Assembly (NCBI GenBank): GCA_944470555.2
Contig: OX104127.1
Span: forward strand, 112,000,741-112,064,740
Length of the DNA: 64,000 nt
Source of the DNA: Heterobilharzia americana
Taxonomy: Eukaryota > Platyhelminthes > Trematoda > Strigeidida > Schistosomatidae
Direction: 5' to 3'
A program made the translations under genes and the position numbers. The notes beneath the pieces are model-generated. The model saw only the letters and a list, made by a program, of their open reading frames with translations, searched no databases and had not been told where the DNA came from. Below are positions 47,666 through 60,470 of the stretch, piece by piece; position 1 is the stretch's first letter; the number at the start of each line of letters is the position of its first letter.

Positions 47666-48966
47666 AATCAACTTTTATAAGCACTTATTCATTTTACTTT
47701 TTTTAACCAGTAACCATTACTTGGCTAGATTCCAATATTTGCTATGTACATCCATAGTCAAAATCCTTTGGCTAATCAGTGAAAATTCCGAACTTTCATC
47801 AGTACCCAACTTACTCTTCCCCCCCTCCACCCCAGCTTACAATTGTATGTATCGTAATCAGATGTTTGGTTTACTTGTTTATTATGCTTTATTTAACCTG
47901 TGAAATTACTATTATTTGTTGATGTAAAGATTATCAGGTATTGTTTCACCAAAACCATACCTTCATTATTCTAGAAGTCTGTAAGGTCCGGAAGTTTATC
48001 ACACAATATCAGTGCTTTAATACTAGTTCTGTATTAATACGGTTCAGGTATATTTTTTGACCTGAAGTTCAATTGAAGTTTACACCAGATTAAGATGGAA
48101 AATTTATTCTATGCATAATGTACACATGAATAAAGAAGTGTACAAACTATGCATTTAGGCAAACACACACTTGTTTCTGTTTACATAATAAGATTACCGG
48201 TTCACGTGCACACACACGCAAACACAAACACCAACATTGATTATTTACCACCAATAAACACATTGAAAAACTAAAGAAGACTATTGCACTCCTCCCTGGA
48301 AATGTTTACTGCAAAAATTTCATTTATTACATTAGTACACTACAGGATAGTATGAACATTCATTAACTGATAAATAAACGAATTGATAAATTATTTGCAC
48401 ACCTATTATCGAAACAAATTTATGCACATGCTTCCGTTTGTCGTATCTTCCGGATTAGTTGACACTATTTCGACTACACTGTTAATCATAATTGCATGAA
48501 ATAAAATCTTGACATGACCATTTTTATATCATGAATGCTGTAATCATCACCACCACCAGCTGCATCATAGCCGTTCATGCCATTAATGCAAGTACTCACC
48601 GGTAAAAATGTTAACTATATCAACAGTTTCAACAATGACACATTGGTTAAAGATGCGCTACTTTCAGGAACAATTTTAACAAAGAAGAGTTTTACCGACA
48701 ACTCATTTAGTATCATTCGCATTTCATACACGTAATTTAACATTTGATAGATGTTCACTATTCTGTAGCTAAGATAAATCAGTATTGAAGTGTGAAGGAA
48801 GCAATGGTTATTTCAATATTTCAATACTAAAGGAGATAAATCTAAACTTTTGTCATGACAGCAACCTGGAAAAGTAAGTCATACAGTTTTAATTACACTA
48901 GTTTATCCCAACTTTGTTGCAGAACAGCTTGACTTCACAAATAAACAAGTCTTACATGGGATTCCA

Positions 48967-50085
48967 ACCTCGCCTGGTTAACTAGTTCACTAGTTACTAG
49001 CCGATCCTAAGCCCGGGTATACACGGAAGGTTGGGCATAGGGCTAGCAACCCTACCCCGGAAAACAAATCTGACCGCTAAACAAACTTCAAAGCACAAAC
49101 GATTTATAAAAAATAATAACAAAATTATTCCTCACTGGAATCGGAGAGACAAAATGACACCAGTTGGTGAAAGCCTTCGGGAAGCCAACTACCCCATGTC
49201 TCTTCTATTCTCTCGATGAAAGCGAAAGTAAAAGTGGGGACATGGAATGTCCGCACGATGTTTAAACCCAGCAAGGCAGCCCAGATTGCAAACGAGATGA
49301 AGAGGTATCACATTGAAGTGCTAGGAGTCTGCGAAAGCAGATGGAATGGGAGTGGACTCTCCCAACTCTCAACTGGAGAGGAGTCAATAATCTACTCCGA
49401 TATTGTCACTCAGACGACAACCACGAACACACTGAGTATTGGAGTGGCTATCATGATATCCCCGACAGCATCGAAGGGTCTCTGTCATGTAGTGGGAACC
49501 AATCTCCTCTAGGATCATGACAGCAAGATTCAACTCAAAAGGAAGGAAGGTCACAATCATACACTGCTACATTATGCACCTACAAATAATGCAGAGCAAG
49601 AGAAAAAGGAGGAATTCTACAGACAACTTCAATCAACACTCGACAAGACCCCACTCCAGTTGGATATATCAAAATTCTAATGGTTGGGGCGACATGAATG
49701 CCAAACTGGGTGGGGACAACACAGGAAGAGAACTAACCATGGGTCGAGAGGCGCTAGGTGAAATGAATGAGAATGGAGAATTGTTTGCAGAATTCTGTGC
49801 ATTCAACGATTTGGCGATTGGAGATAGTGTGTTCAAGCACAAGGATATCCACAAAGCGAGCGACATGGATTTAACCAGATGGACACACTAAAAACCAAAT
49901 CGACTTCATCTCAATCTCAAGAAAATGGAGACGCAGTCTACTTGACACAATGTCAAGAAGGGAAGCAGATGTAGGTTCAGACCACTCACTATCTAGGGCA
50001 AGGAACCTTCCAAACCAAGTTGAAAGCATTCAAGGAAGCCGCATGTTCCATTAGGAACTTAAGGGACCAATAATATAATAATAAT
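48967..50085 (+). mobile_element. RTE-A internally deleted copy with both ends and 13-bp target duplication
   Basis: Direct repeat ACATGGGATTCCA at 48954-48966 and 50086-50098. The copy has the full 5' end, the endonuclease half (KVGTWNVRTM at about 49229, GDMNAKLGGDN at about 49690), then at about 50035 jumps straight to the last 30 bases of the element and its tail. All of RT is missing. Confidence 0.9.
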
Positions 50086-50098
50086 ACATGGGATTCCA

Positions 50099-51365
50099 CT
50101 ATGACTTCAAAAATATTTAGCGAACGATAACACTACCTATTAGACTATTTCATCATATAGCTGTTTAGTTAGTTTGAAATTTTAACCTGATGTTATGCTT
50201 AGTGCTGAAGAAATAGGTTTGAGTTTTAGTACATTTATGAGGAAGACAAGGTAAGACATAACCTTCTTAATCATGCGAAATGCTTCATTTTAACGTGGAA
50301 AGTTCTCTAAACCGTTAATCATAGAATCACTCGATTCATTTTATGTCATATAATTTGAGCTAGACTATTTTCCATCTTCATGATAGAAAAAGTATGGGTT
50401 AAAATTGTAGTACTAGCTTCCTAGCCTTCAGTATTGTTAAAATATTGTTCCAAACATGAATGAAAATTCTTGGCTCGATTTGGTGAAGGTCAGGTGAATA
50501 TGTACTGGTATTCATTGCTGCCCGGTTTTCAACAGTCCCTTCAGAGTTGTTATTTAGCAGCAAAAAAGATTTCTAGATCTACCATTTTCTCAAAAATCAC
50601 CTAAGATTTGCATAAATTGCGTATATTTCTATCATTAAAAGCAGTTTGTAAAAGTCATACATGTATAACGACTGGTTATTGAATTTGGGATTGGAAAACA
50701 GAAGATTCAGGATAATCAAACTGTCTCTTTTCATCCCCTCCAAACTGAGGCTTTATTTTGATACTAATGAATAAGTAAAACTATATTATTAATACTGTAA
50801 ATTTGAACACTGTGTAAGAATGCACAATAAATTCTCCAACTTTAGGAACAGAATGTGATACAAAATGTAACCATATGACTGGAAAATCTATTCAAGTGTC
50901 TATTACGCTAAACGAGTGAAAATTATGGCTAGTAATTCACTTTTCTTCCTTCTCATCACACTAACTTCTGGTCTGAAACTATGTCTCTTCTTCAAGCTAG
51001 ATATGTAACTTCGAAATGTTCTCAGTCTTTTTTCGATGAAACAATAATGAGGAAAAGCATTTTTGAGCTTAAATACGTTTTTGTAACTTTTAGAAATTTT
51101 AACCTAACCATGCATAAGAAGGGCAAAGAAATGTACCAAATGTACAAATCGGCAGGGAAAACTAGTTTTGTGACACTCAGTTATTCAAATAAAATCAACT
51201 TTTTAATAAAAATGGTAAACTAGGAAACATCCTCTTCCATCAATAGCTCTTGATATACAATATTTATATAGCCATAGTTAAATGATAGGTAGGATAAACC
51301 TACTTCTGGACAATAACTCTCCATTTTGAACATGAAGATCAAAACTTTACACTATACTTCTCAGG
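50099..51365. other. AT-rich stretch without recognised features
   Basis: An 80-codon open stretch at 50981-51223 has no family motif or splice context that I trust. Confidence 0.45.
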
Positions 51366-51369
51366 CTTC

Positions 51370-52690
51370 AACACTGCGGAGTACCACAAACATTTATCAA
51401 CCTCATTGAACAGCAGCCATATGCTATATGATGATGGTGATGCTACATGTCAAGCGATTCACAATGGAAAGTTGAGTGACGCCTTTGAAGTGGAAGTGAA
51501 GACAGGAGTAAGACGAGGCTGCTGCCTAATATCACCGATGATCTTCGTGATTGTGGTCGACTGGACTGGACTGGATTATGAGAGAAATTGTGAGGAGCTG
51601 TGAGAAGAGGGGCATACGCTGTTTGACTGATGAAAAGACGAAGACACTACGAGGTTTGGATTTCGTCGCCGCCGATGATAATGATGGTTTACGTCTAATA
51701 TCTTGTAGCACAAACTCGAAGATCTATAGGCAAGTAGTGACAAGTTGAGGGAAAGGCAGGGCAGCGAAGATGGGACTGACATCAGGCGAATGTGGAGAAT
51801 ATAGAGTTGATGAAGGTATCCAACCAACAGCAACACCAACAGCAAACATCAATCACCACGAAGCGGAGAAATCTAAAGGAGTTTGGATCTTCCACCGACC
51901 TGACTAGACAGCATTATTGTAACTACAGACGGCACAGGCACAGATGAGGATGTCACAGCAGCCAGGATCGGAAAGACAGCAAGACAAGCCTTTCCGCATT
52001 AACCTGAAACAATCGATGTGGAGATCCACTCCACTTCACCCAGCATGATGCGTGAGCAAGATCCACATTTTCAACACCAATAACACTCAAGTCAGTCAGT
52101 CAGTCAGTCAGTCAGTCAGTCAGTCAGTCAGTCAGTCAGTCAGTCAGTCAGTCAGTCAGTCAGTGCTTCCATGTGATGGTTGAGAGATTTGGCGCGTCAC
52201 GAAGAGCATTTCCAACAAACTACAGACATCCATCATCAACAACTACCACCTACACTCACTCGATACTGACAGTGAGGATCAGATAGATGGATGGCCAGAG
52301 CAATGAGAATCAGCACGAAGGAAGTCAGTGTGGCCTGGCAATGAACCAACGAACCAAGGAGGTAAGAAGCCATCGTCCAACAAATATGCAGAAGAGGAAA
52401 GTTGAGATGGATTGGATTGGGCATAGACTGAGAAGATGATTTGGTGATATGCCATGGCATGACATGACATGACATGATGCGTCAGTTGAGGCCGTCGAGT
52501 GGGACGGAAAGGGGCAAGGACGAGTTGGGTGTTTGAGGTGAGGGTGACATGGATGAGATGGTGTGATGAGGAAATGAAAGTTTGTGTGCAGTGGTGGAGC
52601 GAGGTTGAAAAGACTGTGTAGAAGATAGTGTAATGTCGACGGGAGGGCTACTGAAGCCCTATGTTCCACTAGGAACCCAAGGGACAAATA
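51370..52690 (+). mobile_element. RTE-A 3' half, subfamily II, with CAGT array
   Basis: Starts in the RT region (GGAGTACCACAAACATTTATC), passes the motif corresponding to SDAFEVEVKTGVRRGC at about 51475, and ends at 52690 with the conserved 3' UTR. Frame broken several times. Closest to 8228-8768. Confidence 0.8.
52091..52164. repeat. (CAGT)n array inside RTE-A
   Basis: About 18 uninterrupted CAGT units at the point where other RTE-A copies read CAAGTCAGTGCTTC. Confidence 0.95.
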
Positions 52691-52839
52691 GTATAGTATA
52701 ATAGTACTTCTCAGGCATATAGTAAATTTTAATAGTGGCAGCCTAACCCGTGTAATAAGCGTACTTACAGGCTTTGCATGTTATTATTACTTAAGAAAGC
52801 CTGATAGAAGTTAAGGTTTTACTGTTAGTTAATTGGGTA

Positions 52840-52960
52840 CGGTTATTAGCAGTATCCATTATGTCTTGTTTAAGACTTATCGGCTGCATATGCGTGAAAT
52901 CCAGTGAATGATGTTTTCACTGGGATTCAGTGACAATACTCGTCATTTCAAACGCAAAAG
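52840..52960 (-). repeat. Hammerhead SINE B, minus strand, fragment
   Basis: Reverse strand keeps GTGAATGATG..TCACTGG and a relic core; short and degraded. The rest of 52700-53865 is AT-rich with no feature. Confidence 0.45.
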
Positions 52961-53869
52961 GCTCTTTTCTTACACCTAAAGCATTCATGTTTTTATAAAT
53001 GGTATATGTGAATAATTTTCAGCCACCATTTTGGATATCATAATTTTCTCAACTCTACCTAGTATACAATTCCGTGTATCCTAACAAAATTGTGCTGTTT
53101 GACGAATTCAACGAAGTCACCACTGAGCTTTCTTTTCAATGTACCTCGAAAAAATTGAATCAAAATGCATTCATCAATTTTGTACACTTTTATACAGTCC
53201 ACCTCGAACCACACCTATTGTTTGAGGGTTAATAATACTACCTGGCTGCCTGAATCGGGGTAGATGGAGTAAGGTTCAAACTTATGACCCATTGGTTGAA
53301 CATCATTTCTCTAAACCAGTGAGCCTAAACTCTAAAACAATTGAATAACATATGGTCAGTTGTTTTAAAATCATACAAGAGATTTTATAGTAGTTTAAAA
53401 CTTCCTCGTAAAAAAGTACACATCAACTTTGAGTAGAATTTTTAGCATTGCAGAAACAATTTACAGAGAGAGTCAAAATGAAATTAAGAAATGAGAGTAC
53501 TGTGATGTTATATGGTATGTTTTGTAAATTATTAGGAGATTGTGAGTTTTTTTCCACGTTCAAAACTTATTTACCACTTGAGTGTTCACATTATTAAAGT
53601 GTTAAAATTATGGTGGTAACATGAAGTGGCTGTAATACTTTTTTATGTGACCGACAATTTGTTCCTAATCTGCAGAATTTTAATTACTTATGCTAGACAT
53701 ACTCAACTGGAATGCAGTATTTCAAGAAGTGTGGATGTTATTATTAGTATATTTATCAGAGGTTAAGAACTCCTCAATCTTCGTTCATCAATTATCTGCC
53801 TACCAATCTAAATCGTGTCATCTCCATTTCCCATAAAGATGGCCTATTCTGAGAAAGGAATGGCTTGTG

Positions 53870-54215
53870 AGTAGAATATATACTTAGTAGTGCACGCCTA
53901 TTACCTAGCAAGGGTTTAAGCTCGAAATCTTCAGATCATACGGCGAGTGCGTTGTCATTTAGTCAAAGAGCTGGAACACAACGATCCACTAATTCATCTT
54001 CTCTTCATTGGTGATATAGTGCGATCAACATCAAAATAATGCACCCTTGGATTCTAACTTACCGACTGAATGGTAACCCACTCGCCATGAAACCTAATAG
54101 TTCTGAGATTGATGTGTCACTTGGTCATGACTGTTCACTGCTGAGAAGTTCGAGTGGTTATCCAACTGATTTTAATCTGCCATGGAAACTTTTTAAAACA
54201 GCAATTCATTACAAA
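53870..54215. repeat. Hammerhead SINE A composite, degraded
   Basis: Minus part (53885-53970) with reversed boxes, spacer ending GATATAGTGCGATC, then plus head from about 54045 and a relic core CTGAGAA at about 54139. Confidence 0.5.
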
Positions 54216-55059
54216 CTATCAGTTGTCGCATAATTCTTTGAAGTGCTGCACTGTGCTCCTTAGCTTATGATATTCCAGCTCTATACCTTAGTTACGTTTT
54301 GAACACAATACTTAATAAAAATATTTCAGTAACGAACGCAATCCTTTTTATGCTCACAGTTTGTACGTGTCCAATGCTGGTTACGAAAAGCAGTGCGAGA
54401 TACATGACTTACACTTTGCCTTAAAACAATCTTGATAGTATTTAACGTTTCGTATACGTTGATTAGTGAATAAACTAACCTATGGCCCCAATCTGGAATT
54501 CACTTCTCTCACTGGCAATCATCAGAGAATATTTTCATTTTGAGATTTAACTATCGAATATCTCGTAGATGTTTCCTCTGTTGGATGACAAAAAGGTAGC
54601 TACACATAATTAGGACAAACTTCTCAAGTAAAATAATACTTGAGTTTGAATTTTGTGAATAAAACTATGCATCATCCTTAAATTTCAACTGTAACATTGT
54701 AGCACAAAACTGAAGGTCTCTTTCAGCTAATTTTTGAATAATGTACTAAGAACCCTGTAGCTAGATCAAGGCCTACAAAAGAATGAAAATAGAAGGGTTT
54801 TCTGAAGTGAAAAGAAAGTTATTTCATTTATCTAAAGGTAGAACAAGTAGCTAGCAATTTAAACAACACAGAAATGTGTGAAGTTCAAAAAACACAGTGA
54901 GCATTTGAAAAAATCACTCACAGGTCAGTTTAAAGTCATCCTTAGCAAACCCATTATGAATATACTTCATAAAAGCTTAAGGTACAAACAAAAAATTAAT
55001 TTTCTTTATGTATACTAACAGAGAGGATGCCTATTCATACTTGTAGTTCCCCGTTGCTA

Positions 55060-55565
55060 AACTGGGAAGAATTGCCCGACTTCTATAGATAGATGGGTTC
55101 CTGTCCGGATCCCTCGATACCGCCAAGATAGTGATTACACTGTAGTCTACTTCGTGGTTATCAGTGGAATCCAGGCCCTGCATTTCATCCTATTTGGGAT
55201 CCCTCAGCTGGATGTACCTGTACCCCAGTGACGGATGCTGTTCCCAGTGAGTATCAAAGCAGTACCGAGGCATTCACAAAGGAGGCCAATCTGCCGACAG
55301 AAGTCGAGCAAATCGACCTAGTATACCATCGGTAAATTACAAGTATCAATAAACAACAGCTGATACCCGTTGCAAAACAACGTGGCTTTCATGCTGCAGT
55401 GTCCTAGGGGATAACGCATTGGCGCTTGAAGAGATAGGCACGAGGTTCGAGCGTCAGTGGGAACAACACTGCTCACTTGGGTGCACATACATCTACCTGG
55501 CGAACCCCAAACAGGACGAAACGCGCATCCTGGAATCCACTGCTAGCCACCAAGTAAACCATAAT
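55060..55565. repeat. Hammerhead SINE B composite
   Basis: Minus unit at 55060-55260 (core CTGAGGG, GAAA kept), an inverted tail piece at 55262-55315, then a plus unit with A box GGATAACGC, B box GGTTCGAGCGTC and a hammerhead at 55490-55540 whose core is CTGGCGA. Both ribozymes carry one or two core changes. Confidence 0.75.
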
Positions 55566-56784
55566 GGAGAGAATGTTAAACTCTCCTGACTAAATGCTCT
55601 GCTTCAGGAACAAATATCTTAAGATCGGGTTTGGGCTCAATGAAATCCAAAGTGTAGCAAACTTTATAATTATTTACTTCATCACACACTGCTTTATTAG
55701 GCGGCTACTTAAATTTTCTTTCCACAGTAGTTTTCCCAAGAACCTACCTTCTGATAATTACTTCAGTGATGGGTAGGATTTAATGGATTCAGCCTTTACT
55801 TCTTCAATATATTAAGTAGTCATCGGAACCGTATGGGAGCAATGTGGATCACCCTAACGTAAACAAACACAATTAATTCAGCAAAGAGAATAAATAATTA
55901 TGTAGTTTTTTTTGGAAAGGAAGCAATTTCACGACTGGTAAGAATCTTATGGTAACATATTAGCTCACTTTTTATTGTTGTATATAAATAAATATCTAGT
56001 TTATGCTTGCATTATTTTCATTATTGTCCTTTACTTAGCCTTCAGTTTTGCACCTGTTAGTTACAGACTCCTACTTAGGCACAATTCACCTCCTCTCACT
56101 CGATGAAATCAGATTCCATATCCTCCAGTTATCTGCTTGATATATGCATGTAATTCTAGAAGCTTTTAAGTACTTCCTCTTCATGCGTTTTTTTGCTGAA
56201 AACAACCTATTAACTAGTCAGTTAAGCTGCAAGAATCGAACGGTCATATAAACTTATTTCTCTCTGTTCCTAGCAATACGATGATGGTGTTGTCACTGGG
56301 GAACTGAGAACCATCAGATTTTAATGCAAGCCCATTCATTTACCAACTATAGGGTTTGCTTTAGCTGGAATTGATGAAACTCTTTACTGTCATATATGCT
56401 GCTATTACAGAAGAATACCCCTCACTTGCTAAAGTAGTGAAAAATTTAGTACTAAACAGGTTAACTAATAAGAGTTTGAAAAGAATTTTGCTTCAACGGG
56501 TTAGAAGTTTGTTTCGAAATATCTAGTTGTTTTTTAGTTCTAGTCAGAAATTCCGGTTTTTTCGAGTTAATAGAGTCTGGACACCTGACAACAGATTGGA
56601 TAATATAGGAAGAGAACTAACAAGATAGTTCACCAATTATTTACACAGTTTAGGATCTGTTTCGATGTTTTGAAGTTTTTCAGCTCCCAACCGTCGTACT
56701 AAAGGAATTTTCAATGAAACCTACTTAAATGAAATCACGAATTGTGGTTCCAGTTACCGAAATGTAGTAAACATATGACACATG

Positions 56785-57120
56785 ACTACTGGCTTGCAAA
56801 TGTGACCGGTGAGTTCAAAGCCTGATGGTCGTGAAGACAATTACTCAACGATGACATTACGTGGCGGTTGCGCTATATCGTGACCTAACAGAAGTTGGAA
56901 ATATGGACCACTGGATTCTGACCCAGTGGCTCGATGGTTACGCGCTGGCCGCGGAACCTGAAGGTCGCGGTTTCAGTCCCTGGTGGGGCACGGGCATGGA
57001 TGCGCACTGCTGAGGAGTCCCATACTAGGAGGAAACGGTTGTCCAATTCTCCCAGGTTTCCTTTGTTCCTCCAACTGATGTTAGTCTAGGATGAATAACA
57101 ACTTGATATAAATTTGTCTG
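56785..57120 (+). repeat. Hammerhead SINE A, plus unit with spacer
   Basis: Starts with the A-family spacer (GTGACCGGTGAGTTCAAAGC) and has boxes nearly identical to 42925-43152. The minus half is absent, so it is either truncated or a single-unit form. Confidence 0.8.
57004..57049 (+). ncRNA. Hammerhead ribozyme A, complete core
   Basis: GCACTG, CTGAGGA (57010-57016), stem II, GAAA (57032-57035), triplet GTC. Stem I is weakened by CAATTC in place of CAGTGC. Confidence 0.7.
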
Positions 57121-57409
57121 GTTACATCAGTGATGGCGTTTACCGAAAATTTAGATGAAGTCACTAAGTACTTGGATTACACTTTCAGTCCACAGGGTTT
57201 CTGCGTAGCACTCTTTCCCACTAGTATACAAATTTACTGACGTTGATCATTCTAGAAACAACAACGTAACTCAGTTTATCAAAAGTTATAGTTCTTTACA
57301 TGAACCCAAAGGTGATTAGTTTAATCCCTTGAAAGGCTAATGTTGTGTACTATCCAAAGGTTGCATAGAGGTGAGAAATGTGTCCCATACTTTCTGCTTT
57401 TTAGTTTGG

Positions 57410-57530
57410 TAGTTTATGGCCACTGAGAAGTCCCACACTAAGATGAAACAGCTGTCCATTGCCCCCAGGTTCTTAATGATTCTCTAGCTGATGTCAGTTC
57501 ATGATGAATTCCGCTTTCTGGTTTCATTGG
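57410..57530 (+). repeat. Hammerhead SINE A 3' fragment
   Basis: Core CTGAGAA, stem II CCCACACTAAG, GAAAC, CAGCTGTCC and A-family end. Degraded. Confidence 0.5.
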
Positions 57531-58374
57531 TCAATCTACTGATACTTAGTTTTAACAAAAGACTCATTGAAGCTTCTTACGAGTATTTAGTTCAGTGATG
57601 TTAAAAAGTAACCGGATGAAAAACAGGTTATTCATGAATACAATCAACATATCGTTTGGTAATGAGAAAGAGTTAATATAGTTAAATCGAACAGGTGTTT
57701 TCTATTATTATGAATGTATATTAATTTGACCATTACATACATCATCCTGATTCAATTTTCAACGTCACATATACAAATATGGAAAATCACCGATATTAGA
57801 TGACACTGTGAACAAGTTCAAACTTGCTTAGTTGTGTTCAAGTGCATAGTGGATATATATATTCATAAACTAATGATTTTTACCTTGATACTGGTAAATT
57901 TCAGTTACATTAGTATTGCAGTTGCCTTTCAGACTTGAAACACACACATACAAATAACAATAAGTATGAATAGATGAAGTGAAGTTGAAATTTTAAGAAG
58001 AATTCAAAAGAAATAACATTATGGTGGGCAACTGCCAACAGTTTCATATTTACGCGTCTATGCAGATATTTGAAATGATTTATATTACATCATAAATTAG
58101 TAATTGTTATTATAATGGGATTAGCTACAATAATAATAGTGATAATGATGCACTTTAAGCATCCTAGTTGTATGTTATAATTTGTTTCACTTTCAATCCT
58201 CACTACATATCAATAATCCGAGTTGGCCCATAGATAATTTAGCCAACAATCGACATCATATCTCTACTTAATTCATTTCGATTTGTATCGGGATGGGAAA
58301 ATCTGGATAAACAGCTAGTAGGATTAAGATAAACAGACAGTCAGGTATCACAGATTTACATAGAGACTAAGCGA

Positions 58375-58570
58375 AACCCGTGGTAATTGGAGTGAAGCTA
58401 GATCTTACAGCTCAGTCTATAGAGTGCCACGCTGGTCACCTGAAGGTCACTGGGTCAAATCTTACTCCAGCTCATGTTATCATTTCTTCTCCTATCACCT
58501 CCTCCCTTTCAACAACAGTCTACCAGACCAAAACCATCTCAGAGATTCAAAGTAACAACTTGTAAAAAGT
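58375..58570 (+). repeat. tRNA-derived SINE family D
   Basis: A box CAGCTCAGTCTATAGAGTGC and B box GGGTCAAATCTTAC, with the same downstream TCACCTCC and ACCATCTCAGA pieces as the copy at 26035. 57531-58374 and 58571-59595 show nothing else. Confidence 0.55.
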
Positions 58571-59599
58571 TAATCAACTAAAAGTGTCTCGAATCCTAAA
58601 GTCCTACTTGACTTAAAACCGTTTGCATTGAAGTTCAGACAGAGAGCATGAGGAACTGATTCATTTTATGTTAGACTTTAACAAGTCATAAATTTAGCAA
58701 CTATCCAGTATAAATGTACAGTGTCAGTTACGTTTTACATTCTGTGGCTCTACAGTTTTCTTTACAAAAATCTTATCTTTTGAATGGACTATTCAACATG
58801 TTAAGGATGTCCATAAGCTAAGACGCTTTTTCTTTTACCCTTGTACTTGTCTAAGCTATAGTGGTGAAGATTTCTGAACTTTGATCAATGAATATGAAGC
58901 AACTGTTCATTACGCTTACATTTCGGAATGTCACTGTCATACAGATAAGTATGAAATACGATACTTGTTTATTGGTAAGTAACAATAAAATCCAAGTAAA
59001 CAATATCACCATGAAACTTATGGTAATATCAAAGCATGTGTTTAAACAGCTTTTATGTCAATATAGACCAGTTATTTTGGTTCAGTGTGATAATATCGCA
59101 TAGGATATTACTGCTAGTATCCTTTCTCTTTGCTAGACAACCTGATATCTGATTTTATTTGGTGATTTTCATAAATGATGCTAATACAGTGACAACACTT
59201 CGATAGATAAACTTCCCACCTTTCTTCATTGCATTAGCTAATTGCTAGGGTATTTTGGATTAGGGTAGTAGGAAGTATACTCATGTAAACTTTAATGACC
59301 TAGCTGTCTTTTAACCTAACTGAGGATAACTTCTACATTTCTGATTTCATTTTCATTGCATTCATATTCGTTTTCATGAATAGACATGACTTAGTGTATG
59401 TTGATGACTGCCTGCTCGAAATCGTTTCATTCCATCTAAATTAAAAGTATCATTTGGTTGAAATTGTCTTCTATAACAGCTAATTACACCCAAACACAAA
59501 AATAGACTGATCCGCAAAAATAAGTGATGTAATGGCTTATTGTCAGGATATAAAATTGGAATTTGAGGCAAGTGGTTACACACAATTGAGAGAAGACCT

Positions 59600-59850
59600 A
59601 TCTTCACTTAGGCTTTATGATTGTTGATATTCGCCAGCAAGGAGCATCTGCAACTTCAAGGCAACTGAGGTCCACTGACAGATTCAAGCCTACTTCCTCC
59701 AGTGTTGCATATGGGCCTTGCTGAAGAATTTCAACAAGTTTATGGTATAAATCCGTAACTTCCTGTCGATTTCCATCCACCAGCTGATATCAATCAAAGT
59801 GCACCTGATATAGTGACCACATTACTAAATGATAAATAAACAGATAGATA
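59600..59850. repeat. Hammerhead SINE C composite, degraded
   Basis: Minus relic core (CTGGCGA) at about 59625-59650 and plus relic (CTGAAGA) at about 59718-59770. Same order as 32340-32810. Confidence 0.55.
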
Positions 59851-59921
59851 ACACGAAATCACGTACTCTAAAGTGATCAATCGACAGAAACGGAGCTTAG
59901 AACCGTCTAATAAACAAATGT

Positions 59922-60470
59922 AATAATAATAATAATATCTTTATTCCAAACAATGTGTGTGACAGCGTGGAATTCTCAGCATGTTGTAATCCCTCAACGA
60001 ATTCACTCCTAGAACGATACTTTCAGACAAAATGGTTATTGCATCGGAATGGTGTTAATAATAACAGTATTCAAGGCAATAATATCAAATAGTCAGCTGG
60101 TTCTAGATAGGCACCCAGTTCATAATGAAGAATCAACAGAAATACAAGGGTAATTTTAGTGGTGGCTAGGCATATGATGGATAGAAATATGATGTAATTT
60201 TTTGCGCCAAAAAGTCCATTTCCATATAATGTTACAGTTTTTCTCTGCTTTGTTATTAATTCGAGAAACGGAGAGTTGGAAACAGCTTAAAAATGTACAA
60301 GAGTATATGATACGTTCAAAGGATATATATATATATATATATTTAAGTGATTGAAACAAATTGAAAGGAAAGAATTTGATGAAAAATGTTCAGTGGATAA
60401 ATTTGGTGACTCAAGGTTCAAGTAGGCCACGGTTGTTGCCTTAAAAGGAAAAATTAAAATCCTTGTGTAC
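59922..60470 (-). mobile_element. Family E retroelement relic
   Basis: Homologous to 46918-47665, with minus-strand GGAATAAAG and (ATT)n at its end. It has an (AT)n tract at 60321-60342. It provides the empty site for the hairpin insertion in the other copy. Confidence 0.65.
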
